Part shown: piece after piece, positions 1 to 9,441 of the stretch
How positions within the stretch are numbered: the first letter of the stretch is position 1
Layout of the letters: each line of letters opens with the position of its first letter
Source of the DNA: Hyunsoonleella flava
GTDB taxonomy: Bacteria > Bacteroidota > Bacteroidia > Flavobacteriales > Flavobacteriaceae
Reading direction: 5' to 3'
DNA: 64,000 nucleotides
Assembly: GCF_004310325.1 (NCBI RefSeq)
Contig: NZ_SIRT01000009.1
Coordinates: 109,993-173,992, forward strand
Notes under the pieces: model-generated
What the model was told of the DNA's origin: nothing
Seen by the model: the letters and a program-made list of their open reading frames with translations, nothing else
The model's database searches: none
Made by a program: the position numbers and the translations under genes

Positions 1-492
1 TATCAGGTTTTTAAAGTCCGTTCTAACGATATAAGTATCATCAACCTTTAAAGGATTTAAAGTACTGTCTTTTTCAATATTCAAAAGCGATTTTCCAATA
101 GCTTTATTTTCATCAACCTGAAGAATATCAATCACATATTTGTCGTAATAATTTCCAGGTTTTAAAACTTCTCTTATTCTGAAGTTTATGGTGTGAAGCG
201 ATGCTGTATCTTCAACAATATAATTTGAATAATGATTGGAAAAGCTTTTTTGATTGTGAAGGTTTACAGTTAGTATGCCTGCATTCAGCATACATAAATA
301 TGCAACCAAGCCAAACCAGATGTTTTTAGTAAATAGACGTTTTTGGGCTACATAAAGAAGAGCGAGAACTATTACGGAAACAATATTTAAAACGATTACA
401 GTATAAGTTTCAATAGAGAAATGATACCCAATTAAAATACCAACTATAAAGAAAATGGTAAGCTTTATTATGGTGAAGTTGAGTAATTTCAT
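1..492 (-). CDS. comEC: ComEC/Rec2 family protein, N-terminal part (cut by window edge)
   Basis: Open frame from an ATG at 492 running off the left edge (164 codons seen), beginning MKLLNFTIIK. The first about 65 residues form two or three hydrophobic helices, followed by a soluble beta-rich segment; this matches the N-terminal DUF4131 region of ComEC-like channels that carry single-stranded DNA across the inner membrane during transformation. The competence and metallo-hydrolase domains would lie outside the window. It is last in a leftward series surE - small membrane gene - lpxB - NlpC/P60 gene, 22 bases behind the NlpC/P60 stop, an order I recall as usual in Flavobacteriaceae. The assignment rests on the N-terminus and context only. 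Confidence 0.7.
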   Translation of the reverse strand, partial: MKLLNFTIIKLTIFFIVGILIGYHFSIETYTVIVLNIVSVIVLALLYVAQKRLFTKNIWFGLVAYLCMLNAGILTVNLHNQKSFSNHYSNYIVEDTASLHTINFRIREVLKPGNYYDKYVIDILQVDENKAIGKSLLNIEKDSTLNPLKVDDTYIVRTDFKNLI

Positions 493-514
493 GAGTTACA
501 AGATAATAAAGAAC

Positions 515-1054
515 TTATAAAACACGCCTTACTTCTACGAAAGCAGATTTCCAATATGCATCGTTAATGGAAGAGATAATTACGCCCTTTGAAGTTGTGG
601 CATGAATAAAATAGATATTATTGTTCTTTATTTCTACTACCAAACCTACGTGATTAATGGCATTTCTTCGGCTTTTACCTGTCTTAAAAAAGAGCAAATC
701 TCCTTTTAAAGTTTGCTTAAGTTTTATCTTATTGCCTTTTTTTGCCATATCCCTAGAAATTCTTGGAAGATATATTTGATGGGCTTTAAAAGATTCATGT
801 ACCAAACCAGAACAATCCATTCCTCGTTTTGTAGTGCCTCCCCATTTATAGCGTGTGCCTAAAAATTGCTTGGAATAATCTACAATTTGGGTCGAGGTAG
901 ATGTAAGCTCTGTTGTGTTTGATTTAGTTCTGGAAGCAACTTTAGCGTCTTGTGTTTCAACACGAGATTTTTTGGTAACTACCTTGGTGCGTTTTGATGA
1001 TTTGCAATTGGCTAATCCTACCAACAAGAAAATATAAAGGATATATTTTTTCAT
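515..1054 (-). CDS. NlpC/P60 (C40) peptidoglycan hydrolase lipoprotein
   Basis: 179 residues. The N-terminus is a lipoprotein signal with a lipobox ending LANC (Cys17), followed by a Ser/Thr/Lys-rich linker to about residue 55. The NlpC/P60 domain fills the rest: catalytic Cys81 in the motif GMDCSGLV, His135 in NHVGLV and the third polar residue His151 in FIHAT. Enzymes of this family cut the gamma-D-Glu to diamino-acid bond in peptidoglycan stem peptides. A lipid-anchored periplasmic cell-wall remodelling hydrolase is the expected role. The gene lies 5 bases downstream of lpxB, so it is probably co-transcribed. Confidence 0.9.
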   Translation of the reverse strand: MKKYILYIFLLVGLANCKSSKRTKVVTKKSRVETQDAKVASRTKSNTTELTSTSTQIVDYSKQFLGTRYKWGGTTKRGMDCSGLVHESFKAHQIYLPRISRDMAKKGNKIKLKQTLKGDLLFFKTGKSRRNAINHVGLVVEIKNNNIYFIHATTSKGVIISSINDAYWKSAFVEVRRVL

Positions 1055-1059
1055 AAAAA

Positions 1060-2172
1060 TCAGGAAATCAAATCTTTATAAATCAGTTTAGCTGTTTTCT
1101 CGCTAGCACCTTTTCCGCCTAATTTTTTTTCCAATTCATAATAATTCAGATATATGTCGTGTCGTGCGTCAGCATCAAGAATTTTAGAAAGTTCAGTTTT
1201 TAATCGTTTTTTATTAAAATCACTTTGAATCAATTCGGTAACCACCTCTTTGTCCATCACTAAATTTACCAGAGAAATAAATTTCAAAGTAATAATGCGT
1301 TTTGCGATATGATATGAAATAGCGCTACCTTTATAACAAACCACTTGTGGGACTTTAAACAATGCGGTTTCTAAGGTTGCAGTACCAGAAGTGACTAAAG
1401 CAGCGTAGGACATGCTCAGTAAATCATAAGTTTTATTGGGAATAAAATGAACATTCTTGTTTTTTATAAAGGTTTGGTAGAACTCAAAATCCTGACTCGG
1501 CGCACCACCAATTACAAACTGATAATCTGGAAAATCATCAATTAAGCTTAGCATTACTGCAAGCATTTTTGTTATTTCTTGCTTTCTACTCCCTGGGAGT
1601 AAGGCAATTATCGGTTTGTTTTGGAGCTTGTATTCTGCCCTAAATTCATGTTCGTTAATTGGAGTTCTATTGGATATAGCATCAATTAAAGGATGTCCTA
1701 CAAATTCAACATCATAATCATATTTTTTATAGAATGATTTTACAAATGGCAGAATAACAAACATTTTGTCAATATCACGCTTAATAACTTTTACCCTGCT
1801 TGCTCTTGATGCCCATACTTGTGGAGAAATATAATAGTTGGTTCTGTAACCTTGAGCTTTGGCCCACTTTGCAATACGTAAATTAAACCCAGAATTATCG
1901 ATAAAAACAATAACATCAGGTTTAAAATTATCGATATCATTTTTACAGAAAGAGATAAGTTTGAAGATTTTTCTAAGGTTGAACAATACCTCAGTAAATC
2001 CCATAAAGGCACGTTCCTTATAATGCTTTACTAGTTTGCCTCCAGCGTCTTGCATTAAATCACCGCCCCAACATCTAATATCAGCATCACTATCTACGTT
2101 TTGCAATGCCTTGATAAGGTTGGAACCGTGTAAATCTCCTGATGCTTCTCCTGCAAGAATGTAATATTTCAT
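1060..2172 (-). CDS. lpxB: Lipid-A-disaccharide synthase
   Basis: 370 residues, close to the family length. LpxB (glycosyltransferase family 19) joins UDP-2,3-diacylglucosamine and 2,3-diacylglucosamine-1-phosphate to give the lipid A disaccharide, at the inner face of the inner membrane. The N-terminus YILAGEASGDLHG is the LpxB hallmark; LLPGSRKQEI (about residues 192-201) and SGTATLETAL (about 262-271) are the conserved nucleotide-sugar motifs. It sits between a small membrane protein gene and an NlpC/P60 gene in a leftward cell-envelope series. Confidence 0.97.
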   Translation of the reverse strand: MKYYILAGEASGDLHGSNLIKALQNVDSDADIRCWGGDLMQDAGGKLVKHYKERAFMGFTEVLFNLRKIFKLISFCKNDIDNFKPDVIVFIDNSGFNLRIAKWAKAQGYRTNYYISPQVWASRASRVKVIKRDIDKMFVILPFVKSFYKKYDYDVEFVGHPLIDAISNRTPINEHEFRAEYKLQNKPIIALLPGSRKQEITKMLAVMLSLIDDFPDYQFVIGGAPSQDFEFYQTFIKNKNVHFIPNKTYDLLSMSYAALVTSGTATLETALFKVPQVVCYKGSAISYHIAKRIITLKFISLVNLVMDKEVVTELIQSDFNKKRLKTELSKILDADARHDIYLNYYELEKKLGGKGASEKTAKLIYKDLIS

Positions 2173-2183
2173 TTAAAAGAGAA

Positions 2184-2465
2184 TCAAAATAATTTAATTA
2201 CAAACGTAAAAACAGCAATAAACACTGTAATGAGTAAAACGCCCCTAGCTCTATAATCTTGTCGTTTTTTAATAAAAACAAAAAAGGCTATCAGGTTTAA
2301 AACCGCTCCTAAACTAATAAGTTTTCCTAAGAAGCCTTCGGTATATGCCGCCTTTATTACAGTGGTAAAATCATCCCCATTTCCCAAAATCTGTGCTGTA
2401 ATAAATAAACCTATAGCATTAGCTATTAAACCAACTAAAACGCCTATTCCAAGTTCTTTCTTCAT
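2184..2465 (-). CDS. Small integral membrane protein, unknown function
   Basis: 93 residues with three hydrophobic segments at about residues 5-25, 49-66 and 74-92, and short charged loops (one reads KKRQDYRARG). No catalytic motif is visible. The gene lies 7 bases downstream of surE and 11 bases upstream of lpxB on the same strand, so it is part of that operon; I recall similar small proteins at this place in other Flavobacteriaceae. No function can be assigned. Confidence 0.8.
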   Translation of the reverse strand: MKKELGIGVLVGLIANAIGLFITAQILGNGDDFTTVIKAAYTEGFLGKLISLGAVLNLIAFFVFIKKRQDYRARGVLLITVFIAVFTFVIKLF

Positions 2466-2472
2466 TCCGTTT

Positions 2473-3240
2473 TTATAAATTCCAATTATTTAAATTTTTT
2501 ATAAACCGATGTGCAGTCATATCAAACTGTACGGGTACAACAGATACATAATTGTGCTCCAATGCCCATTCATCGGTATCTTCGCCACCATCTAAATTTA
2601 CAAATTTACCTGTAAGCCAATAATAATCTCTTCCCTGCGGATTCTTACGTTTATCAAACTCTTCAACCCAGTTTGCTCTAGCTTGTCGGCAAACCTTAAT
2701 GCCTTTTATGTCGGCTTCTGGAATATCAGGAATATTCACATTTAGCACAACGCCCTCCTGTAAGCCATGTTGTAGTACGTTTTCAGTAATTGTTTTCACA
2801 AATGTTTTACAGGCATCAAACTTCGCACTCCATTTATAATTTAATAGTGAAAACCCAACGGCTGGTATACCTTCAATTCCCGCTTCAATGGCAGCACTCA
2901 TGGTACCAGAATAAATAACATTAATTGAAGAGTTTGAGCCGTGATTAATTCCAGAAACACAAATATCAGGACGCCTATCCAGAATTTCCCTAACTGCTAA
3001 TTTTACACAATCAGCTGGCGTTCCGGAACAGGTGTACTCTAAGTGGGTTTCTCCAGGAACTTCAATCTGTTCCACATATAAGGTAGAATCTACTGTGATG
3101 GCATGTCCTTTGGCACTTTGTGGGCTATCTGGTGCTACAACTACCACATCGCCAATAGGCAACATAACATCAACTAAAGTTCTAATACCTGGGGCGGTAA
3201 TGCCATCGTCATTTGTGACTAAAATCAAGGGCTTTTCCAA
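2473..3240 (-). CDS. surE: 5'/3'-nucleotidase SurE
   Basis: 255 residues, normal for SurE, a metal-dependent phosphatase that removes phosphate from nucleoside 5'- and 3'-monophosphates. The N-terminal VTNDDG (metal ligands Asp11-Asp12), the DSPQSAKG motif (about 38-45) and SGINHGSN (about 96-103, metal-binding Asn) are all present. The start is TTG at 3240 because no in-frame ATG lies just upstream and the conserved EKPLILVTNDDG begins at once. It is first in the leftward surE - membrane protein - lpxB - NlpC/P60 - comEC series. Confidence 0.96.
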   Translation of the reverse strand: MEKPLILVTNDDGITAPGIRTLVDVMLPIGDVVVVAPDSPQSAKGHAITVDSTLYVEQIEVPGETHLEYTCSGTPADCVKLAVREILDRRPDICVSGINHGSNSSINVIYSGTMSAAIEAGIEGIPAVGFSLLNYKWSAKFDACKTFVKTITENVLQHGLQEGVVLNVNIPDIPEADIKGIKVCRQARANWVEEFDKRKNPQGRDYYWLTGKFVNLDGGEDTDEWALEHNYVSVVPVQFDMTAHRFIKNLNNWNL

Positions 3241-3406
3241 TATAAAATAGGCTTAATTTTTAAGTAGTGCTAAAATACATAATTTCTTATGTAAACGCTT
3301 GTTTTGTTTGCTTTAACAAAAAATTAGCTGCTCATCCGTTCAATGGCACGGTTTTTTCAGTAATTTAGTAAATTGATAACTAAAAGAAATAGCTATTATT
3401 TAAGAT

Positions 3407-5554
3407 ATGATGAAAATGATGAAAAAGAATTATAAGGTTCTGTTGCTAGTATTGCTTTTGGCATTCGCTTCGTGCAGTTTTACTTCAAAAACATTTGATG
3501 ACACTGATAAAGATAAATTATTATTACAAGTAATCACTTATATACTGCAGAATGGGCATTTTGACCCAATCAAACTCAATGACAATTTCTCGGAAGAATT
3601 ATTTAACGGCTACATTGAGCAAATAGACCCAGTAAAGCGTTATTTCTACGAATCTGATTACAAGGATTTTCAAAAGTACAAGACTGAATTGGACGATCAG
3701 TTAAAGGCCTTTGATATTACATTTTTTAATGTGGTTCATACACGTATGAAGCACCGTATTGATGAAGCTAAGGCTATCTATAAAGCAGTGTTGTCACAAC
3801 CTTTTGATTATACGATAGATGAGACGTTTGATACCAACTATGACAATATAGATTTTGTAAAAAACAAAAAGGAAATGAAAGAGCGTTGGAGAAAGCAATT
3901 GAAGTTTTCAACCCTTTCAAATTACGACGATATTATGCAGCAGGAGAAACAGGCAAAGGAAAAAGATCCGTCCTACGTCATGAAGACAGATGCAGAAATC
4001 GAGAAAGAGGCAAGAGAAGCCACTCTAAAATCAATCAACATCTATTTTAATGACAATATTGACGATCTAACTCGTGAAGATTGGTTTTCAACATATGTAA
4101 ATGCTATTGTAGAGGAGTTTGATCCGCACACATACTATCTTGCTCCAAAAGGTAAGGAAGATTTTGATACGCAAATGTCTGGGAAACTAGAAGGTATTGG
4201 TGCGCGATTAACAAAGCGTATGGATTACATAAAGATTGTAGAGCTTATTTCTGGTGGTCCAGCGTGGAGAAGTCAATTGCTTGAGGTAGAGGATGTGATA
4301 CTGAAAGTGAAGCAGGAAGATGAAGAGGTGGGCATTGATATCGTTGGTATGCGCATTAGTGATGCGATAAAATATATTAAAGGTCCGAAAGGGACCAAGG
4401 TAACATTAACCGTTAAGAAAGTAGATGGCACTATAGAAGACGTAACTATTGTAAGAGATGTGGTGGAATTGGGAGAAACTTATGCCAAAGCTTCACTGGT
4501 TGAGAAAGATGATAAAAAGTATGGCATTATTAACCTGCCAAAGTTTTATGTAGATTTTAACGATTACAAAAACTTGAATGCAGCTATCGATGTTCGAAAA
4601 GAAATTGAACGTTTAAAAGCTGAAGGAATGGAAGGTTTAATTCTAGATTTAAGAAATAACGGTGGAGGTTCTTTACCAGCCGTTGTGGATATGGCAGGAT
4701 TGTTCATAAAAGAAGGTCCGGTTGTGCAAGTACGATCTACAGGAGTTCCAAAAGAAGTACTTCGCGATAGAGATGAATCTATTGCATGGGACGGTCCTTT
4801 GGTGATTTTAGTGAATGAATTGTCGGCATCTGCTTCAGAGATTATGGCAGCTGCAATGCAGGATTATAAACGAGCTATTGTTATCGGTAGTAAACAGACT
4901 TATGGAAAGGGAACGGTACAAAACGTTTACAACTTAAACAATGCCGTTCGAAATAATACCAGTGGAGATTTAGGAGCTTTAGCCTTTACAACGCAAAAGT
5001 ATTACAGAATTAATGGCGGTTCGGTACAGTTGGAGGGTGTGAAAAGTGATGTGCAAGTTCCTGGACGTTTTAGTTTTATCGAAGTAGGCGAGAAAGAAAA
5101 AGACAATCCTTTACCTTATGATGAAATAGATCCGGCCAATTATAAAATATGGGACAACTATTTTGATTATGACAATGCCATAAGTAAAAGTAAGGAACGT
5201 ATGAGTAATAACAATCAGTTAAAACTTATAGAAGAGAATGCCAAATGGGTAAAAAACCAAATTGATGAAACAGAGTTTTCTTTGAACTACGAAAGCTATA
5301 AAAAACATATTGAATTAAATGAGGAAGAAGCAAAACGCTTTGATGCGATTTCCAATTATAAAACCAATTTAACCTTTTTGCCAACAAGCTTTGAAAAACA
5401 ATTATTTGAAAGTGATACAACCAGCTTAAAAGAGAAAAGAGAGCGTTGGTATAAAAATTTAAGTAAGGATGTTTATGTTGAAGAAGCTGTAAATGTGCTT
5501 GAAGATTTAAAAATGGCATACAGTATTAAAAAAGTAGCTAAGGTAAAAGACTAA
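3407..5554 (+). CDS. prc: Carboxy-terminal processing peptidase (Tsp/Prc, S41 family)
   Basis: 715 residues. The N-terminus is hydrophobic and ends in a lipobox-like AFASC, suggesting a lipid-anchored periplasmic protease. An N-terminal helical region (to about 230) precedes a PDZ domain (about 250-340) and the S41 catalytic domain: LDLRNNGGGS, then LSASASEIMAAAMQD with the nucleophilic serine, and KQTYGKGTVQ supplying the lysine. A C-terminal Prc-type helical tail follows. Members degrade or trim periplasmic proteins from their C-termini. The start could also be the Met at residue 4 or 5. The permease gene follows 7 bases after the stop. Confidence 0.95.
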   Translation: MMKMMKKNYKVLLLVLLLAFASCSFTSKTFDDTDKDKLLLQVITYILQNGHFDPIKLNDNFSEELFNGYIEQIDPVKRYFYESDYKDFQKYKTELDDQLKAFDITFFNVVHTRMKHRIDEAKAIYKAVLSQPFDYTIDETFDTNYDNIDFVKNKKEMKERWRKQLKFSTLSNYDDIMQQEKQAKEKDPSYVMKTDAEIEKEAREATLKSINIYFNDNIDDLTREDWFSTYVNAIVEEFDPHTYYLAPKGKEDFDTQMSGKLEGIGARLTKRMDYIKIVELISGGPAWRSQLLEVEDVILKVKQEDEEVGIDIVGMRISDAIKYIKGPKGTKVTLTVKKVDGTIEDVTIVRDVVELGETYAKASLVEKDDKKYGIINLPKFYVDFNDYKNLNAAIDVRKEIERLKAEGMEGLILDLRNNGGGSLPAVVDMAGLFIKEGPVVQVRSTGVPKEVLRDRDESIAWDGPLVILVNELSASASEIMAAAMQDYKRAIVIGSKQTYGKGTVQNVYNLNNAVRNNTSGDLGALAFTTQKYYRINGGSVQLEGVKSDVQVPGRFSFIEVGEKEKDNPLPYDEIDPANYKIWDNYFDYDNAISKSKERMSNNNQLKLIEENAKWVKNQIDETEFSLNYESYKKHIELNEEEAKRFDAISNYKTNLTFLPTSFEKQLFESDTTSLKEKRERWYKNLSKDVYVEEAVNVLEDLKMAYSIKKVAKVKD

Positions 5555-5561
5555 GCCTTTA

Positions 5562-6656
5562 ATGGGTAACACATCAAATTCACTGAGACAATTAGCGCTC
5601 CAAAAGTTTAAAAAGAACTTTTGGGGCGTTTTCAGTTTCTATTTTATCGTGTTTGTAGGATTGGTGTCCATTTTTGCTTATGCAGTTGCTCCAGATAATT
5701 CGCAATACGCCAATCAAATGCATTTGTCCATACATTCAAAACCACCAGGATTTCAAGTAACAATGCTTACAATACCTTCTCAAGCTAAAAACAACCAAAA
5801 TATGTTAAGTAAGTTGTTTTTTGGTGTTAAGAATACGGATACCGAAGTCCCTATTTCGGAATATGATATTGCAGGCAATAATTTGTCATATACTGAATAT
5901 GCATCAGATGGATTAAAAGGAGTTGAAAAAGTAATACCCTTATCAAGCTTTTCAGGCTCGGATGTAAAAGATTATATAAAAGAAAAAACATTCCTTTTTG
6001 GTACTGATAAATACGGACGTGATTTGCTAAGTCGAATTTTAGTGGGTGCAAGAATTTCATTTTTTATAGGTTTTGTAGCCGTATTTATTTCCCTTGTTAT
6101 AGGCGTTTTTATGGGGAGTTTAGCAGGATATTTTGGAGGAAAGGTTGATGCAATTATTATGTGGATAATTAATGTTACATGGTCTATTCCAACATTATTG
6201 CTGGTAATAGCTATAACTTTGGCTTTAGGAAAGGGATTCTGGCAAGTTTTTATTGCAGTGGGCTTAACCATGTGGGTAGAGGTGGCTAGAGTGGTTCGAG
6301 GACAAATTATTAGTACAAAAGAAATGCAATATGTAACGGCCGCAAAAGCTTTGGGCTATAATGATTATAGAATTATTACCAAGCATATTCTCCCCAATAT
6401 CATGGCGCCAATTATCGTTATTTCAGCAGCGAATTTTGCTGCTGCTATTTTAATTGAAAGTGGTTTAAGTTTTTTAGGCATAGGTGCTCAACCACCTATG
6501 GCAAGTTGGGGGGCAATGATAAAAGATCATTACAATTATATCATTCTTGGAAAACCATATTTAGCCATGATACCAGGGCTCTGTATTATGGGGTTAGTAA
6601 TGGCGTTTATGCTTATTGGAAATGCATTAAGAGATGCTCTAGATGTAAAAGCCTAA
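5562..6656 (+). CDS. ABC transporter permease (OppC/DppC-like)
   Basis: 364 residues. One membrane helix at about 20-42, then a long extra-cytoplasmic insertion (about 45-150), then a standard five-helix BPD_transp_1 core. The permease EAA-type loop is visible at about 260-283 (AAKALGYNDYRIITKHILPN), followed by the conserved GLSFLGIGAQPP near 304-315. This is the signature of peptide/nickel-type uptake permeases. No partner permease, ATPase or binding protein is encoded nearby; the partners must be elsewhere. The gene is tightly coupled to the protease upstream, so peptide or peptidoglycan-fragment import is plausible, but the substrate is inference. Confidence 0.88.
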   Translation: MGNTSNSLRQLALQKFKKNFWGVFSFYFIVFVGLVSIFAYAVAPDNSQYANQMHLSIHSKPPGFQVTMLTIPSQAKNNQNMLSKLFFGVKNTDTEVPISEYDIAGNNLSYTEYASDGLKGVEKVIPLSSFSGSDVKDYIKEKTFLFGTDKYGRDLLSRILVGARISFFIGFVAVFISLVIGVFMGSLAGYFGGKVDAIIMWIINVTWSIPTLLLVIAITLALGKGFWQVFIAVGLTMWVEVARVVRGQIISTKEMQYVTAAKALGYNDYRIITKHILPNIMAPIIVISAANFAAAILIESGLSFLGIGAQPPMASWGAMIKDHYNYIILGKPYLAMIPGLCIMGLVMAFMLIGNALRDALDVKA

Positions 6657-6751
6657 AATAAAAGAACTATTCCGTTTTATAGATAAGTCTTTTTCATATC
6701 AAGTCAATTTTCAAAAATTAGTACATTTACGTTTCTAATTAATTTAACGTA

Positions 6752-8710
6752 TTGATTGCAGCACATTCCATAGATCAAGTATTTGAAACCGCTCGTGTAG
6801 AAGAGGTTATCGGAGATTTTGTGCAATTAAAAAAAGCAGGGAGTAACTATAAAGGTTTAAGTCCTTTTAGTGACGAGCGCACTCCAAGTTTCATGGTATC
6901 TCCAGTAAAGCAAATTTGGAAAGATTTCAGTACAGGAAAAGGGGGTAATGTTGTAGCTTTTTTAATGGAGCACGAACATTTTACGTACCCCGAAGCTATA
7001 AAATACCTCGCCAAAAAATACAATATCGAAATAGAGGAAACGGAGCAGAGCAATGAACAAAAAGAAGCTGCCAATGAACGGGAAAGCTTGTATCTGGTCA
7101 ACGAGTATGCAAACACCTATTTTCAAAAGATATTACATAAAACCGATCAAGGGAAATCTATCGGTTTAAGCTATTTTAAAGAGCGTGGTTTTACGGAAGA
7201 AACCATCAAGAAATTCGATTTAGGCTATGCTTTAAATGAATGGCAAGCCTTTACTGACGAAGCAATAAAAAAAGGATACCAACTTGAATTTTTAGAAAAA
7301 ACAGGGCTCACTATTGTAAAGGGCGAGAAACAATTCGATCGCTTTAAAGGGCGCGTCATCTTTCCCATAAAAAGTATGAGCGGTCGTGTATTGGGATTTG
7401 GAGGACGTATTTTAGTGAACGACAAAAAAGCTGCCAAATACCTTAACTCTCCAGAGAGTCTTGTTTATCACAAAAGTAAAGTGCTTTATGGTATTTATGA
7501 TGCTAAACAAAGTATTGCTAAAGAAGATAATTGTTACTTGGTTGAAGGCTATACAGATGTTATCCAGTTTCATCAAACAGGAATTAGAAATGTAGTGTCC
7601 TCCTCTGGAACTGCATTAACTTCAGAACAAATTCGATTAATAAATCGTCTAACCAAAAATATCACGGTGCTTTTTGATGGGGATGCTGCTGGAATGAGAG
7701 CATCTCTGCGAGGTATCGATTTGATTTTGGAACAAGGTATGAACGTAAAGGTGTGTTCATTTCCTGAAGGTGAAGATCCTGATAGTTTTGCAAAACAAAA
7801 TACACTTGAGGAACTAACATTATATCTGGAAGAAAACGCTAAGGATTTCATTCAGTTTAAGGCTTCAATTTTGTATGAGGATTCTAAAAATGATCCTATA
7901 AAAAAGGCTGAAACTATCAGGGACATTGTAAATAGTATTTCAAAAATCCCAGATACGATAAAAAAGGAGGTTTATGTTCAAGAATGTGCTCGCATTATGG
8001 ACATAAGCGAGGAGGTTCTGTTTACTACCTTGGCGCAAATCAATCAAAAAGAGTTAAAGGAAGAGAACAAAAAATACCAGCAGGAGCGAAAAAGTTTTGA
8101 AGTTATTAAGCATGAACAACCTGTAAAAAAGGTTGATGTTCAATACATATTAGAGCGAAAAATAATAGAAGTGCTACTGCTATATGGTGATAGAACAGAA
8201 GATTTTGAGGATTTAGTGCTTAAAGAAACAGAGGAAGGCGAATTACTTTTGGAGCCTATTATTCAAAAGGCAAAAGTTTTCGAAAAAATTTATTTAGATC
8301 TGCAAGAAGATGAAATGGAATTTTCAAACCCGCAATTCAAACATTTATATTACACTATTATTGATAAATTAAACCAAAGTCCGGAATTTGAATTGAAGAC
8401 TTTTATCAATACTGTAGATGCTGATATGGCAAATGAAATTACCAACATTCTAATGGAAGATGAGCGCTATAGTTTGAGTGATTGGCATCGTAAAAACATT
8501 TTTCCTAAGGAGAAAGGACAGAATGTGTCGCAATTGGTAGCCGAAACTATTCTAAGTTTACGTTGTTTTTTAATTGAGCAGAAGGTAGTTGAGTTTCAGC
8601 AAAAAACAATAGAGCACAAATCTGAAATAAACAAATCTGTGCTCGAAGAAGTTAAAGAGTATTCTAGTTTAAAAATGTTGTTATCTAGAAAACTTAATCG
8701 TGTGCTATAA
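6752..8710 (+). CDS. dnaG: DNA primase
   Basis: 652 residues. DnaG makes RNA primers at the replication fork. An N-terminal zinc-finger-like fold (1-100), a catalytic core with TOPRIM motifs (YLVEGYTDV at about 259-267; LFDGDAAGMRA at about 304-314) and a C-terminal helicase-binding part are present. The four zinc ligands of typical DnaG are replaced: Ser37, Ser40, Asp58 and Thr61 occupy the expected Cys/His/Cys/Cys positions, while TPSF and GKGGNVVAF are kept. I recall the same loss in related Flavobacteriia. The start is TTG; the next residues match the family N-terminus and no ATG lies closer. The 3' end overlaps the convergent response-regulator gene by 6 bases. Confidence 0.96.
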   Translation: MIAAHSIDQVFETARVEEVIGDFVQLKKAGSNYKGLSPFSDERTPSFMVSPVKQIWKDFSTGKGGNVVAFLMEHEHFTYPEAIKYLAKKYNIEIEETEQSNEQKEAANERESLYLVNEYANTYFQKILHKTDQGKSIGLSYFKERGFTEETIKKFDLGYALNEWQAFTDEAIKKGYQLEFLEKTGLTIVKGEKQFDRFKGRVIFPIKSMSGRVLGFGGRILVNDKKAAKYLNSPESLVYHKSKVLYGIYDAKQSIAKEDNCYLVEGYTDVIQFHQTGIRNVVSSSGTALTSEQIRLINRLTKNITVLFDGDAAGMRASLRGIDLILEQGMNVKVCSFPEGEDPDSFAKQNTLEELTLYLEENAKDFIQFKASILYEDSKNDPIKKAETIRDIVNSISKIPDTIKKEVYVQECARIMDISEEVLFTTLAQINQKELKEENKKYQQERKSFEVIKHEQPVKKVDVQYILERKIIEVLLLYGDRTEDFEDLVLKETEEGELLLEPIIQKAKVFEKIYLDLQEDEMEFSNPQFKHLYYTIIDKLNQSPEFELKTFINTVDADMANEITNILMEDERYSLSDWHRKNIFPKEKGQNVSQLVAETILSLRCFLIEQKVVEFQQKTIEHKSEINKSVLEEVKEYSSLKMLLSRKLNRVL

Positions 8711-9331
8711 GTCCAAAAACTTCGCTTGATTAACTAAGTCTACTAAATTATCAACTTTGAGTTTTTTCATTAAGCGCGCTTTATACGTGCTTACAGTTTT
8801 TTCGTTAATGTTTAGTTCTTTGGAAACCTCTTTGTTTTTCTTTCCGATAGCCAAAAGTTTTAAAACCTCTGTTTCTCTAGTGGATAGTTTTTTAAAGAAT
8901 CTACCTTGTTTATTGTTTCTGGTTCCAAAAGCAAGTTCTTGGGTAAGCTCATTACTTAAATGAATCCCACCATTATGCACTTTCGTTACTGCTTCATTTA
9001 CGGTAATTACATTTTCATTTTTTGAAATGTAACCAGCAGCACCGGCTTTGATAGAGTTAAAACCATAAACATTTTCTGGTTGTGCGCTAAACATTAATGC
9101 TTTAACATCAGGAAAATCTGCTTTTAAGTGCCTTAAAACCGTTAATCCATTTAGTTTTGGTAAATCAATTTCGGAGAGCAGTACATCAACTGGCTCCTTT
9201 TTCAGAAATTCTAAAACGGCTTCGCCGTTGTCAACACTTCCAACAATTTTAATGTCAGAAGAAGCGGAAAATAAATGCTCAAGTCCTTTTCTGATAATAG
9301 GATGAGGGTCCGCTATCAATAATTTAATCAT
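8705..9331 (-). CDS. NarL/LuxR-family response regulator with altered receiver site
   Basis: 208 residues: receiver-like domain (1-120) and a LuxR-type helix-turn-helix (about 145-205; LSTRETEVLKLLAIGKKNKE, then ELNINEKTVSTYKARLMKKL). In the receiver the acidic pocket reads ADPH, so only one of the usual two acids is left (Asp8), and the phosphoacceptor position in LLSEIDLP is Glu54 instead of Asp. Ser82 and Lys104 of the switch are kept. Glutamate can mimic aspartyl phosphate, so the protein may act without phosphorylation (inference). No histidine kinase gene is adjacent. It is convergent with dnaG. Confidence 0.9.
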   Translation of the reverse strand: MIKLLIADPHPIIRKGLEHLFSASSDIKIVGSVDNGEAVLEFLKKEPVDVLLSEIDLPKLNGLTVLRHLKADFPDVKALMFSAQPENVYGFNSIKAGAAGYISKNENVITVNEAVTKVHNGGIHLSNELTQELAFGTRNNKQGRFFKKLSTRETEVLKLLAIGKKNKEVSKELNINEKTVSTYKARLMKKLKVDNLVDLVNQAKFLDL

Positions 9332-9441
9332 ATTTTAGGGTTTTATGAACTATGATGGTTTTTTTTGAGAGAATCATAGTTTATCTTAGGGAATATACCC
9401 AATAGTCAAAAATACTAAAAAAAATATAGATATTACAACAC

